Part shown: piece by piece, positions 1 to 5,937 of the stretch | Position numbering within the stretch: the stretch's first letter is position 1 | Layout of the letters: each line of letters begins with the position of its first letter | Source: Clostridiaceae bacterium | GTDB taxonomy: Bacteria; Bacillota; Clostridia; Acetivibrionales; DTU013 | NCBI GenBank assembly: GCA_012799845.1 | Contig: JAAZKL010000259.1 | Location: 1 to 5,937, forward strand | DNA: 5,937 nt | Direction of reading: 5' to 3' | Notes under the pieces: model-generated | The model's input: only the letters and a program-made list of their open reading frames with translations | The model's database searches: none | Told to the model about the DNA's origin: nothing | Translations under genes and position numbers: made by a program

Positions 1-7
1 CTCCTTT
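1..7 (-). promoter_or_regulatory. Ribosome binding site of the next gene, which lies outside the window
   Basis: Read on the minus strand, the ftsK stop TAA is followed by CTAAAGGAG running to the window edge. AAAGGAG is a near-ideal Shine-Dalgarno sequence. A start codon is expected within about 5-10 nt beyond position 1, so a further minus-strand gene probably follows ftsK closely and is cotranscribed with it. The gene itself is not visible. In many Clostridia a rimO-type gene follows ftsK, but that is only context knowledge. Confidence 0.6.
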
Positions 8-9
8 AG

Positions 10-2430
10 TTATTCATCCTTTTGAGCCATCTGCATCTCGTGCCACTGCTGCCTTGTTATGAGAACCTGCCTCGGTTTGCTCCCTTCGTATCCGCTTACG
101 ATCCCCCTGGCTTCCATCTGGTCTATTATCCTTGCCGCTCTTGCATAGCCGACCCTGAATTTGCGCTGGATAAAGGAAACCGACGCCTGTCCCGCATCGA
201 TCACAAGCTCGACAGCCTGGGGGAGCAGTTCGTCATTGTCGTCTCCGTCGCTGTCCGCATGCGATCCGTCATTGTTTATTTCTTCTATGATGTCATCGTC
301 ATACTCGGCGTCTCCCTGGGATTTTACATAAGCGACGACCCTTTCGACCTCTTCGTCGGTTATGTTCGCCCCCTGGATCCTGATCGGTTTCGGTTTGCCC
401 ACAGGATGCAGCAGCATGTCTCCCCTTCCGAGGAGCTTTTCCGCTCCGGCCATGTCGAGTATCGTTCTCGAATCCACCTGGGAGGAAACAGCAAAAGAAA
501 TCCTGGACGGTATGTTTGCCTTGATGACTCCTGTGATAACGTCCACAGACGGCCTCTGCGTCGCCAGTACGAGGTGCATGCCGGCAGCTCTTGCCATCTG
601 TGCGAGCCTGCAGATGGCGTCCTCTACTTCGTTGGGGGCTACCATCATCAAATCCGCCAGTTCGTCTATTATAATCACTATCTGCGGCATGATCGGCTGT
701 TCGCCGGTTCGGGCCATCAAATCGTTGTAACCCCTGATGTCCCTGACATTTTTTTCAGCAAAAAGCCTGTACCGGTTAACCATCTCCTGGACCGCCCAGC
801 CGAGTGCTCCGGCAGCTTTTTTAGGGTCGGTCACCACGGGGATCAGCAGATGGGGTATGCCGTTATATACGCCGAGTTCAACGACCTTGGGATCTATCAA
901 AAGAAGCTTGACCTCGTCAGGCGCCGACTTGTAAAGAATACTCACTATGATGCAGTTGATGCACACGCTTTTTCCCGAGCCAGTGGCGCCTGCTATCAGC
1001 AGGTGGGGCATCTTTGCTATATCCGCTATGACCGGCTCTCCCGATATGTCCTTCCCCACGGCAAACGCCAGCTTTGAAGGATGCTGCGTGAATTCATCCG
1101 ATTCCAGCACTTCCCTCAGGCGGACCATGTTTATTTCCCTGTTGGGCACCTCGATGCCTATGGCTGCCTTCCCGGGGATAGGCGCTTCTATCCTTATTCC
1201 TGGCGCTGCCAGGTTCAGCGCTATATCATCCGAAAGATTTACGATCCTGCTCACCTTGACGCCCGCGCTCGGCTGCAGTTCATACCTGGTAACCGTAGGC
1301 CCCCTCGCCACGTTGATGACCTTTGCGGAAACGCCGAAGCTGAACAGCGTCTCTTCCAGCTTTTTGGCCCCTTCCAGCGCCTGGCTTCGGTAACTCCGGC
1401 TGCTCCCCGCATCTGAAGCTTCTTCAATAAGCAGGTCATATGGCGGGAAAGCGTGTTTCACATTTTGCTTTTTTGCCGCCGCGGGTCCCTTTATAACGAT
1501 CTCCTGGAGTCCCGGACCGTCATCTTCCGCCCTGACGGCATCAGTGCTTTTCCGGGCTGCTTTTTTTCTGCCCTTCGACTTTTTGATGTCTCCGATGATC
1601 AGGTCCAGGGGCGGCTCCCCGGGATCGGCGGCATCTTCTTCATCAAATACGTCGACTTCCTTAAGGGCAGCTTTCCTGCCAGCAGATCTTTCATTGCTTT
1701 TTTGCTGTTTTTTGAGTTCTCTTGCCGTCTTTTCTATCCTGAAATCTATCACCTTTGGCTTGTCGAAACGCAGTGCGATCTCATCCCCGTCTTCCACCAC
1801 TGCAGGCTGTATATCGTCGTAATCGGTTTCTTCAGCCAACTGTTTCTTTTTCCTCTGTATAAAAAAAGTCCTGATATTTCTGAAGAAATCCGCGATCGAC
1901 TTGTTGGTCAGCAGGATTATGTCTATAAGTGACAGCGCTGTCAGAATGATAATGGTCCCGGGTACGTGGAATGTCACAAGGAACGGGAGGCTGATAAGTC
2001 CTCCTATCACTCCGCCCCCGGATAGTTCGGTGCCTTCGATGTAAAATTTTTCCAGTGCCTTTATAGGGGCAAGGCCGGTGTAACTTTCCGGTTTATAGCC
2101 TCCTGTCTGGATCAGCGCAGACACCAGTGCAAACAGTATGAACACATACAATGGCTTTTTACTCATGTCCAATTTGTCATATGCCGCTATCAAAAGGACC
2201 CCGTACAGGATCACCAGCGGAGGGACAAGAAATGCTGGTATGCCCAGTATTCCGAGAGAAGCATCTCTTATGAATACACCGAACTGCCCTATCGAATTTT
2301 TTATGTAAAAGCTCAACAGCATCAGCACTCCGAGAGCGAGCACCAGGATACCCTGTATTTCATTAAAGTACGCCATTTGAGCCTGCTTTTCGGCCACGCG
2401 CTTTTTCTTTCGTGCTTTTTTGCCCTTCAA
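10..2430 (-). CDS. ftsK: DNA translocase FtsK/SpoIIIE
   Basis: This is a membrane-anchored, ATP-driven double-stranded DNA pump. The family moves chromosomal DNA through the division or sporulation septum and is directed by short oriented sequence motifs. The 806-residue length is normal for Bacillota members. A basic N-terminus (about 1-15) precedes four to five hydrophobic membrane segments between residues 26 and 175. A charged, low-complexity linker follows (about 195-325), then the RecA-like motor (about 340-700). The motor carries Walker A GATGSGKS (481-488) and Walker B IVIIIDEL (584-591, D589/E590), followed by the conserved stretch LATQRPSVDVITG near 622-634. An acidic spacer (about 707-735) leads to the DNA-reading gamma winged helix (about 735-800, with SFIQRKFRVGYARAARIIDQ). 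The start is TTG at 2430, backed by GGAGGTG five bases upstream; the first in-frame ATG is codon 19 and would remove the basic N-terminus. Reading frame and key residues are intact. Whether it acts mainly in division or in sporulation cannot be told from sequence. Confidence 0.97.
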   Translation of the reverse strand: MKGKKARKKKRVAEKQAQMAYFNEIQGILVLALGVLMLLSFYIKNSIGQFGVFIRDASLGILGIPAFLVPPLVILYGVLLIAAYDKLDMSKKPLYVFILFALVSALIQTGGYKPESYTGLAPIKALEKFYIEGTELSGGGVIGGLISLPFLVTFHVPGTIIILTALSLIDIILLTNKSIADFFRNIRTFFIQRKKKQLAEETDYDDIQPAVVEDGDEIALRFDKPKVIDFRIEKTARELKKQQKSNERSAGRKAALKEVDVFDEEDAADPGEPPLDLIIGDIKKSKGRKKAARKSTDAVRAEDDGPGLQEIVIKGPAAAKKQNVKHAFPPYDLLIEEASDAGSSRSYRSQALEGAKKLEETLFSFGVSAKVINVARGPTVTRYELQPSAGVKVSRIVNLSDDIALNLAAPGIRIEAPIPGKAAIGIEVPNREINMVRLREVLESDEFTQHPSKLAFAVGKDISGEPVIADIAKMPHLLIAGATGSGKSVCINCIIVSILYKSAPDEVKLLLIDPKVVELGVYNGIPHLLIPVVTDPKKAAGALGWAVQEMVNRYRLFAEKNVRDIRGYNDLMARTGEQPIMPQIVIIIDELADLMMVAPNEVEDAICRLAQMARAAGMHLVLATQRPSVDVITGVIKANIPSRISFAVSSQVDSRTILDMAGAEKLLGRGDMLLHPVGKPKPIRIQGANITDEEVERVVAYVKSQGDAEYDDDIIEEINNDGSHADSDGDDNDELLPQAVELVIDAGQASVSFIQRKFRVGYARAARIIDQMEARGIVSGYEGSKPRQVLITRQQWHEMQMAQKDE

Positions 2431-2435
2431 AATTA

Positions 2436-2442
2436 CACCTCC
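2436..2442 (-). promoter_or_regulatory. Strong ribosome binding site fixing the TTG start of ftsK
   Basis: The minus strand reads GGAGGTG, then TAATT, then TTG. The seven-base match to the 16S 3' end with a five-base spacer supports the TTG at 2428-2430 as the start. An in-frame TAA lies ten codons upstream, so there is little room for an earlier start. Confidence 0.8.
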
Positions 2443-2478
2443 GGTGGACTTATCATTTTAAGGGTAGTTTCCATTACC

Positions 2479-2507
2479 AATATACCATATTCCTGTTACA
2501 TATTCCA
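2479..2507 (-). promoter_or_regulatory. Candidate ftsK promoter (extended -10)
   Basis: The minus strand carries TGGTATATT, an extended -10 (TG-N-TATATT, with the hexamer at 2479-2484). A weak -35-like TGGAAT lies 17 bases upstream at 2502-2507. Transcription would start near 2472, giving a leader of about 40 nt that includes the ftsK Shine-Dalgarno site. ftsK needs its own promoter because the upstream gene is on the opposite strand. The -35 matches only three of six consensus bases, so the assignment rests on the extended -10 and its position. Confidence 0.45.
2486..2506. repeat. Direct repeat CATATTCC, 13-bp period, in the ftsK promoter region
   Basis: Two exact copies of CATATTCC lie at 2486-2493 and 2499-2506, separated by TGTTA. 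On the minus strand they read GGAATATG twice and fall between and over the candidate -35 and -10 of ftsK. The repeat is seen directly. A role as a regulator binding site is a guess, and eight-base repeats in AT-rich DNA can arise by chance. Confidence 0.35.
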
Positions 2508-2523
2508 GACTTGTACAGCAACA

Positions 2524-2533
2524 CAGGCGCCTG
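2524..2533. repeat. Perfect 10-bp palindrome CAGGCGCCTG between divergent genes
   Basis: CAGGCGCCTG is its own reverse complement. It is GC-rich in an otherwise AT-rich 196-bp intergenic region, roughly midway between the candidate promoters of ftsK and the MCP gene. It has no loop, so it is not a terminator hairpin. It could be an operator half-pair or chance. Confidence 0.35.
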
Positions 2534-2572
2534 CGAAAAAACAGCCTTTTTGAAAGAGGGTTTCAGGATCTT

Positions 2573-2600
2573 TTGTCTAATTATTTATATATGTATAAAT
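2573..2600 (+). promoter_or_regulatory. Weak candidate promoter of the MCP gene
   Basis: TTGTCT (2573-2578) is followed after 16 bases by ATAAAT (2595-2600), or after 15 bases by TATAAA (2594-2599). The surrounding stretch 2579-2610 is strongly AT-rich. Transcription would begin about 20 bases before the start codon at 2627. No sigma-28/sigma-D type motility promoter (TAAA-N15-GCCGATAT) was recognised upstream of the gene. Confidence 0.3.
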
Positions 2601-2626
2601 TTTTCAATAATGAAAGCAGGTGACAT

Positions 2627-4750
2627 ATGAGAGTGGTAGCAATTATTGGAAAATCATTCCGATCTGTCTTTAATTTTTTGCTGCGCTTGCCGCAGTTTTT
2701 CAAAGATATCAGGAAGATACGCACTAAGCTGATCCTGGTTTTTCTAATACCGATATCAATGATCGCAGTCCAGGGAACACTAACCTATATGAATACTTCA
2801 AGAATGGCAAAGAGAAACATCGAGGAGTCGTCCGTCGTCTCACTGGAAAACAGCGGGATGTACCTCGAGGTCGTGCTCCAGAAGGTGGAAAACGTGTCCG
2901 GCCAGATTTTGTCCGATTCCGACATACAGCACTACCTGACCAACACTTACAGGCGCGAAGATGTTGCTGAAAGAAGGGACGCGCTGAAAAAGGCCGGTAT
3001 GATACTGAACAACATAGCCCAGTTCAGTCCTGAAATAAACCGCATCCTGGTCATCCCGACAAATGAAAGCCTTAATACTTTTTCCACCACTTCCGAAACA
3101 GACATCGGGTATGGCGATATCGCCGATACACCCTTAATAAAAATGCTCGAATCGGACAGTTCGGGAAAAGCATGGCGCGGACTGCATCCGGAAATCGATG
3201 GCAAACTCGGCCTGTCTGTGGACTCTTACTCGATGTCCTTCGTCAGATACATCCGTAATGCCACGACCATGCAAACGGTCGGACTCCTGGTTATTGACGT
3301 AAAGTCCGAAGTGATCAGGGAATTGTGTGAAGCACAGATGATGCATGACGGCCAGCAGTTCATCCTCGTCACCCCTGACAGCAGGGTCATCGCGAACGGT
3401 GACGATGTGACCGGTACCAGCACTCTCACCGAGCAGGGATTCTACAGGAATATAATCAGTTCCGAGGATATAAGTGGTACGGAAAACGTGGCCCTGGGCG
3501 GTGAAAATTACCTTATGATCTACAGGAAGATATCGCAGACCGGCAACGTGCTGTTAACACTCATACCCGCCCGTATCCTCCAGTCATCGACACGCCAGAT
3601 AATAATATCTACATTGGTTTTCTGCATCGTTGCCGCTGTTATAGCTTTTGTCACCGGCATGCTGATGGCCAACAGCATGGGCAGGACCATAAACAGGATC
3701 ATAAATGCTTCCGCCAGGGCAGCTTCAGGAGATCTGACCGTCTCCCTGCAGTCCAGGAGGAAAGATGAACTCGGCCTGCTGACCAGGAGCATAAATTCCA
3801 TGATCGCCAATATGCGTGATCTTATAGAACAGGCATCAGGAGTCGCCGGGAAGGTCACCGGTTCCACGGACGTCGTTTCATCAACATCGCAACAGGTATC
3901 AAACATATCTAAGGAAATAACCCGCGCAATACAAGAAATAGCGTCAGGCGCTTCCGCGCAGGCGTCCGATGCCGAACAGGGCGTCAGAAAGATAAGCATA
4001 CTGGACGAAAAGATCAACGATGTTATCAACAGCGCAAAGCTTATCGACGAACTGACCGGGAACACAAAGACACTGACCGAAAATGGGCTTTCGACCATAG
4101 AGGATCTCGATGTCAAGGCCGGCAGGACGACGGATATCACGAGGGAGATAATAGAAGACATCAAGAACATGGAAGTCCACTCCAAATCCATCGGCAAGAT
4201 AATCAAGGTCATCAGCGGCATTGCCGACCAGACAAACCTCCTGTCGCTCAATGCCGCGATAGAAGCCGCAAGGGCCGGAGAAGCAGGAAAAGGTTTTGCC
4301 GTCGTTGCCGATGAAGTCAGGAAGCTTGCGGAACTTTCAATGGAATCGGCGCGCGAGATCTCGAATATAATAAAGACCACACAGGACCAGACTGCCAGGA
4401 CAGCAGACAAGGCATCTGACGCCGAAGCTATCCTGAAATCGCAAAATGAAGCTGTTCAGAAGACGTTAGAAATTTTCAGGAACATCATGGGTTCGATGGA
4501 AAACCTGTCGGCACATGTAGAGCACATAATGTCCGGAGTCGTGGAAATGGAAGAAAACAAGACTCAGGCCATAAATTCCATCCAGAATATTTCGGCCGTC
4601 TCCCAGGAAACAGCGGCTTCCACGGAAGAAGTTACTGCCTCTACAGAGGAACAGCTTTCCCTTATCGAAGAACTGTCCCGGTTTGCAGAGGAACTCAGGA
4701 TATCTTCCCAGGAACTGCATGAAGCCATCGCACGGTTCAGGCTCGAATGA
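2627..4750 (+). CDS. Methyl-accepting chemotaxis protein, Cache-type sensor
   Basis: This is a transmembrane chemoreceptor expected to control CheA through CheW in response to an external ligand. A 33-residue basic and hydrophobic N-terminus precedes TM1 (about 34-54). An extracellular region of about 268 residues (55-322) has the size and feel of a double Cache domain, with GLLVIDVKSEVI at 219-230. TM2 (about 323-347), HAMP (about 348-401) and the coiled-coil signalling domain (about 402-707) follow. The signalling tip is canonical: ADQTNLLSLNAAIEAARAGE at 533-552, then GKGFAVVADEVRKLA at 554-568. Candidate methylation pairs Q660/E661, E667/E668 and E674/E675 are spaced by seven, with a matching region near 436-451. 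The two arms on either side of the tip, about 22 heptads each, suggest the 44-heptad class (rough inference). There is no C-terminal CheR-docking pentapeptide. The ATG has AGGTG four bases upstream. The gene runs opposite to all its neighbours; codon use (frequent ATA and AGG) resembles ftsK, so recent foreign origin is not evident. The ligand is unknown. Confidence 0.95.
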   Translation: MRVVAIIGKSFRSVFNFLLRLPQFFKDIRKIRTKLILVFLIPISMIAVQGTLTYMNTSRMAKRNIEESSVVSLENSGMYLEVVLQKVENVSGQILSDSDIQHYLTNTYRREDVAERRDALKKAGMILNNIAQFSPEINRILVIPTNESLNTFSTTSETDIGYGDIADTPLIKMLESDSSGKAWRGLHPEIDGKLGLSVDSYSMSFVRYIRNATTMQTVGLLVIDVKSEVIRELCEAQMMHDGQQFILVTPDSRVIANGDDVTGTSTLTEQGFYRNIISSEDISGTENVALGGENYLMIYRKISQTGNVLLTLIPARILQSSTRQIIISTLVFCIVAAVIAFVTGMLMANSMGRTINRIINASARAASGDLTVSLQSRRKDELGLLTRSINSMIANMRDLIEQASGVAGKVTGSTDVVSSTSQQVSNISKEITRAIQEIASGASAQASDAEQGVRKISILDEKINDVINSAKLIDELTGNTKTLTENGLSTIEDLDVKAGRTTDITREIIEDIKNMEVHSKSIGKIIKVISGIADQTNLLSLNAAIEAARAGEAGKGFAVVADEVRKLAELSMESAREISNIIKTTQDQTARTADKASDAEAILKSQNEAVQKTLEIFRNIMGSMENLSAHVEHIMSGVVEMEENKTQAINSIQNISAVSQETAASTEEVTASTEEQLSLIEELSRFAEELRISSQELHEAIARFRLE

Positions 4751-4760
4751 TCCGGAATCT

Positions 4761-4786
4761 AAAGGGCTGCCGGAAGACAGCCCTTT
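4761..4786 (+). terminator. Hairpin terminator shared by the MCP gene and ylzJ
   Basis: AAAGGGCTG (4761-4769) and CAGCCCTTT (4778-4786) form a perfect nine-base-pair stem with an eight-base loop. It starts 10 bases after the MCP stop. On the plus strand it is followed by a T-rich run (stem-end TTT, then CTATTTCAG). The ylzJ stop codon on the other strand begins immediately at the stem base, so the hairpin probably serves both converging genes. The minus-strand tail (AGATTCCGG) is poor in T, so the plus-strand role is the better supported. Confidence 0.75.
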
Positions 4787-5011
4787 CTATTTCAGTTCGT
4801 CTTCAGGCACAATGCTGCCCGGCTGGAACGCCGGATCAAGATATGATGAAGGCTTAGTGCTCAGAAGCCTTGATATCACACATTGGCCATTCTTCATCCG
4901 GGCAACGACCACCTTTTCGCCCCTGTATGTCGCTTCGAAACAATTTATGTCGGACACGCCGCCGTAACCGTTGAATACTGTTTCCGCAGGAACTATGGAA
5001 TGCAGGATCAC
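4787..5011 (-). CDS. ylzJ: YlzJ-like small protein
   Basis: This 74-residue protein has no membrane segment or signal peptide. It begins MILHSIVPAETVF and has a proline-containing, acidic C-terminal tail (about 54-74). The size, the MIL-start followed by a short hydrophobic strand, and the position directly after tepA fit the YlzJ-like family, whose function is unknown; assignment leans on context as much as on sequence. The start is GTG at 5009-5011, which overlaps the tepA stop TGA (shared bases GTGA), with GGGAGGTGA six bases upstream inside the end of tepA. Translational coupling to tepA is therefore likely. In the usual gene order ftsK follows ylzJ on the same strand; here a chemoreceptor gene in opposite orientation lies between them, and the ylzJ stop touches the shared hairpin. 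Confidence 0.8.
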   Translation of the reverse strand: MILHSIVPAETVFNGYGGVSDINCFEATYRGEKVVVARMKNGQCVISRLLSTKPSSYLDPAFQPGSIVPEDELK

Positions 5012-5778
5012 TGCAGTTCACCTCCCGGCAGGATTTTCCCCTTATCATTATCTGCTTTTCTCTGTTCTATCAGCTCGTACAGCTTGCCCAGCGCGTCCGC
5101 AAGGCCGCCGACTTCATTTATCAGTCCGCACCTGACGGCATCTTCCCCAAACAGGACCGTCCCGACATCATTGGCAAGCTCGCCTGTTTTTAGCATGAGC
5201 TTCCTGAATTCGTCCCTGGATATACCTGAGTTCTTCGCAACGAACTGTACGACTCTTTCCTGCATTTTGTCAAAATACTCATATGTCTGCGGTACCCCGA
5301 TGACAAGTCCGTTCAGCCTGATAGGATGTATTGTCATCGTAGCGGACGGAGCGATATAGGAATAATCGGTCGATACAGCCATGGGGACTCCGATGCTGTG
5401 ACCTCCTCCAAGAACGAGGGAGACCTTCGGTTTCTTCATGCTGGCTACCATCTCCGCTATCGCGAGCCCGGCTTCAACGTCTCCCCCTACTGTGTTCAGT
5501 ATCAGGAGCAGGCCGTCGATCCCGGTGTTTTCCTCGATTGCGACCAGCTGCGGTATTACATGTTCATACTTTGTTGTCTTGTTCTGCGGAGGCAGGATGA
5601 TATGCCCTTCTATCTGCCCGATTACGGTAAGGCAGTGTATATTGCCTCTCGGATTCGATACGGTCATCCTTCCGAGTTCTTTTACTTCATCGATTTTTTC
5701 CTTTTCCCTGTTTATTTCAGTCTGCTCGGCCGTGTCTGCAGCCAGCCGTTCAAAATCGCCCGTGTCATCATTTTTCAT
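5008..5778 (-). CDS. tepA: TepA, ClpP-fold serine peptidase-like protein
   Basis: This belongs to the ClpP/crotonase fold, TepA (translocation-enhancing protein) branch. In B. subtilis it has been linked to protein export and spore functions, but its substrate here is unknown. From the chosen start it has 256 residues. A charged N-terminus (1-36) is followed by the ClpP-like core. NTVGGDVEAG (95-104) forms the oxyanion-side turn. GGGHSIGVPMAVS (124-136) carries the likely nucleophile S128, TIHPIRLNG (149-157) the likely H151, and D204 may be the third catalytic residue (tentative, by rough alignment with ClpP). No signal peptide or membrane segment is seen, and there is no ATPase partner nearby. 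The ATG at 5778 has AGAGG five bases upstream. An alternative ATG eight codons earlier (5802) has a weaker AAGG at four bases, so a 264-residue form is possible. Its 3' end holds the ylzJ ribosome binding site. A terminator separates it from rnpB upstream, so its promoter should lie within 5803-5865, where I see only poor matches (TAATAT/TATATA near 5820-5830). Confidence 0.93.
   Translation of the reverse strand: MKNDDTGDFERLAADTAEQTEINREKEKIDEVKELGRMTVSNPRGNIHCLTVIGQIEGHIILPPQNKTTKYEHVIPQLVAIEENTGIDGLLLILNTVGGDVEAGLAIAEMVASMKKPKVSLVLGGGHSIGVPMAVSTDYSYIAPSATMTIHPIRLNGLVIGVPQTYEYFDKMQERVVQFVAKNSGISRDEFRKLMLKTGELANDVGTVLFGEDAVRCGLINEVGGLADALGKLYELIEQRKADNDKGKILPGGELQ
5018..5026 (-). promoter_or_regulatory. 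Ribosome binding site of ylzJ inside tepA
   Basis: The minus strand reads GGGAGGTGA, then six bases, then GTG. This strong site lies within the last codons of tepA (Gly-Gly-Glu-Leu-Gln) and decides the GTG start of ylzJ. Confidence 0.75.
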
Positions 5779-5865
5779 ATGAACCTCTTCACACCGATAC
5801 ATTTTTCCTTGAGTACGCTATATATTATTGCTTAATCAGGCGAAAAAATTCTGTATTAAAGAACA

Positions 5866-5894
5866 GAGGCACCAGTCTGAATGACTGTTGCCTC
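5866..5894 (-). terminator. Terminator after rnpB
   Basis: GAGGCA (5866-5871) pairs with TGCCTC (5889-5894), and CAGTC (5873-5877) with GACTG (5883-5887). There is one C/T mismatch and a five-base TGAAT loop. On the minus strand the stem is followed by TGTTCTTTAATA, a moderately T-rich tail. It lies about 9 bases beyond the rnpB 3' end, as expected for the terminator of that RNA. The plus-strand side lacks a T run. Confidence 0.75.
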
Positions 5895-5903
5895 CATTAT
5901 TTG

Positions 5904-5937
5904 ATGAGTAAGTCTGTAAGCCGGGTTCTGTCTTGGA
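5904..5937 (-). ncRNA. rnpB: RNase P RNA, 3' end (partial, cut by the window edge)
   Basis: The minus strand reads TCCAAGACAGAACCCGGCTT followed by ACAGACTTACTCAT. ACAGAACCCGGCTTA (5917-5931) is the near-universal 3' conserved block of bacterial RNase P RNA (3' strand of helix P4). The following CAGACTTACTCAT is the expected 3' strand of the closing P1 helix, so the RNA ends near 5902-5904. RNase P RNA is the catalytic subunit that trims 5' leaders from tRNA precursors. The rest of the gene, including the 5' P4 and P1 strands, lies beyond position 5937, so the structural class cannot be decided here. Confidence 0.9.

Noticed and set aside
22..1077. Long plus-strand open frame (351 codons) opposite the ftsK 3' half
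   Set aside because: It is a frame shadow of the FtsK motor domain: the minus frame has Walker motifs and full family similarity, while this frame has no recognisable domain, an odd Cys/His/Tyr-rich composition and no ribosome site.
2534..2560. A6-tract followed by a T5 run (CGAAAAAACAGCCTTTTTGAAAG) as a possible terminator
   Set aside because: The A and T runs could pair, but the stem would be AT-only and short. Neither divergent gene would end here, so a terminator makes no sense.
2412..2630. Small plus-strand open frame (72 codons) in the divergent intergenic region
   Set aside because: It begins inside the ftsK start region and crosses both promoters. The Cys/Phe/Tyr-rich product resembles translated AT-rich non-coding DNA, and no ribosome site precedes it. 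Its last codons (MKAGDI) overlapping the MCP start could act as a leader peptide, but nothing supports that.
3520..4410. Minus-strand open frame (296 codons) opposite the MCP signalling domain
   Set aside because: It is Ser/Ile/Leu-rich low-complexity sequence, as expected from reading the Ala/Glu/Ser/Asp-rich coiled-coil codons backwards. The plus frame carries the canonical MCP tip.
4854..5048. Alternative minus-strand frame overlapping ylzJ and the end of tepA
   Set aside because: The frame at 4787-5011 has a strong Shine-Dalgarno site, a coupled GTG start, and the expected position and size of YlzJ; this one has none of these.
5326..5835. Plus-strand open frames opposite tepA
   Set aside because: They overlap the tepA catalytic core, which is clearly coded on the minus strand, and they have no start context or domain.
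1..5937. CRISPR array, insertion sequence, prophage, tRNA or toxin-antitoxin system
   Set aside because: No regularly spaced repeats, transposase or phage frames, cloverleaf-like stretches or paired small genes were seen on either strand. All sizeable stretches are explained by ftsK, the MCP, ylzJ, tepA and rnpB.

Overview
The window looks like chromosomal core DNA of a spore-forming-type Bacillota, probably a member of Clostridia. The evidence is the minus-strand order tepA - ylzJ - ftsK/spoIIIE, which is the arrangement known from Bacillus subtilis and many Clostridia. In addition, base composition is moderate, Shine-Dalgarno sites are strong (GGAGGTG), and alternative starts are used (TTG for ftsK, GTG for ylzJ). 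The species cannot be named from this window.

Layout from right to left, along the minus strand. The right edge holds the last ~34 nt of the RNase P RNA gene (rnpB), followed by a hairpin terminator. Next is tepA, a ClpP-fold serine peptidase-like protein, translationally coupled by a 4-base overlap to the small ylzJ. The minus-strand run is then broken by a plus-strand gene of 707 codons. It encodes a transmembrane methyl-accepting chemotaxis protein (MCP) with a large extracellular Cache-type sensor region. Beyond a 196-bp divergent intergenic region, the minus strand resumes with ftsK/spoIIIE, an 806-residue DNA translocase. A Shine-Dalgarno sequence at the left edge shows that another minus-strand gene starts just outside the window.

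The genes fall into two functional sets. ftsK, tepA, ylzJ and rnpB are housekeeping or sporulation-linked. The MCP belongs to chemotaxis signalling and has no evident functional tie to its neighbours. It meets ylzJ tail to tail at a hairpin that abuts both genes, and meets ftsK head to head. ftsK therefore needs its own promoter, and an extended -10 candidate is present.

I see no CRISPR array, insertion sequence, tRNA, phage gene or undescribed system. The most noteworthy points are the MCP gene splitting a conserved gene run, the compact divergent regulatory region with small repeats, and the rnpB-tepA adjacency.
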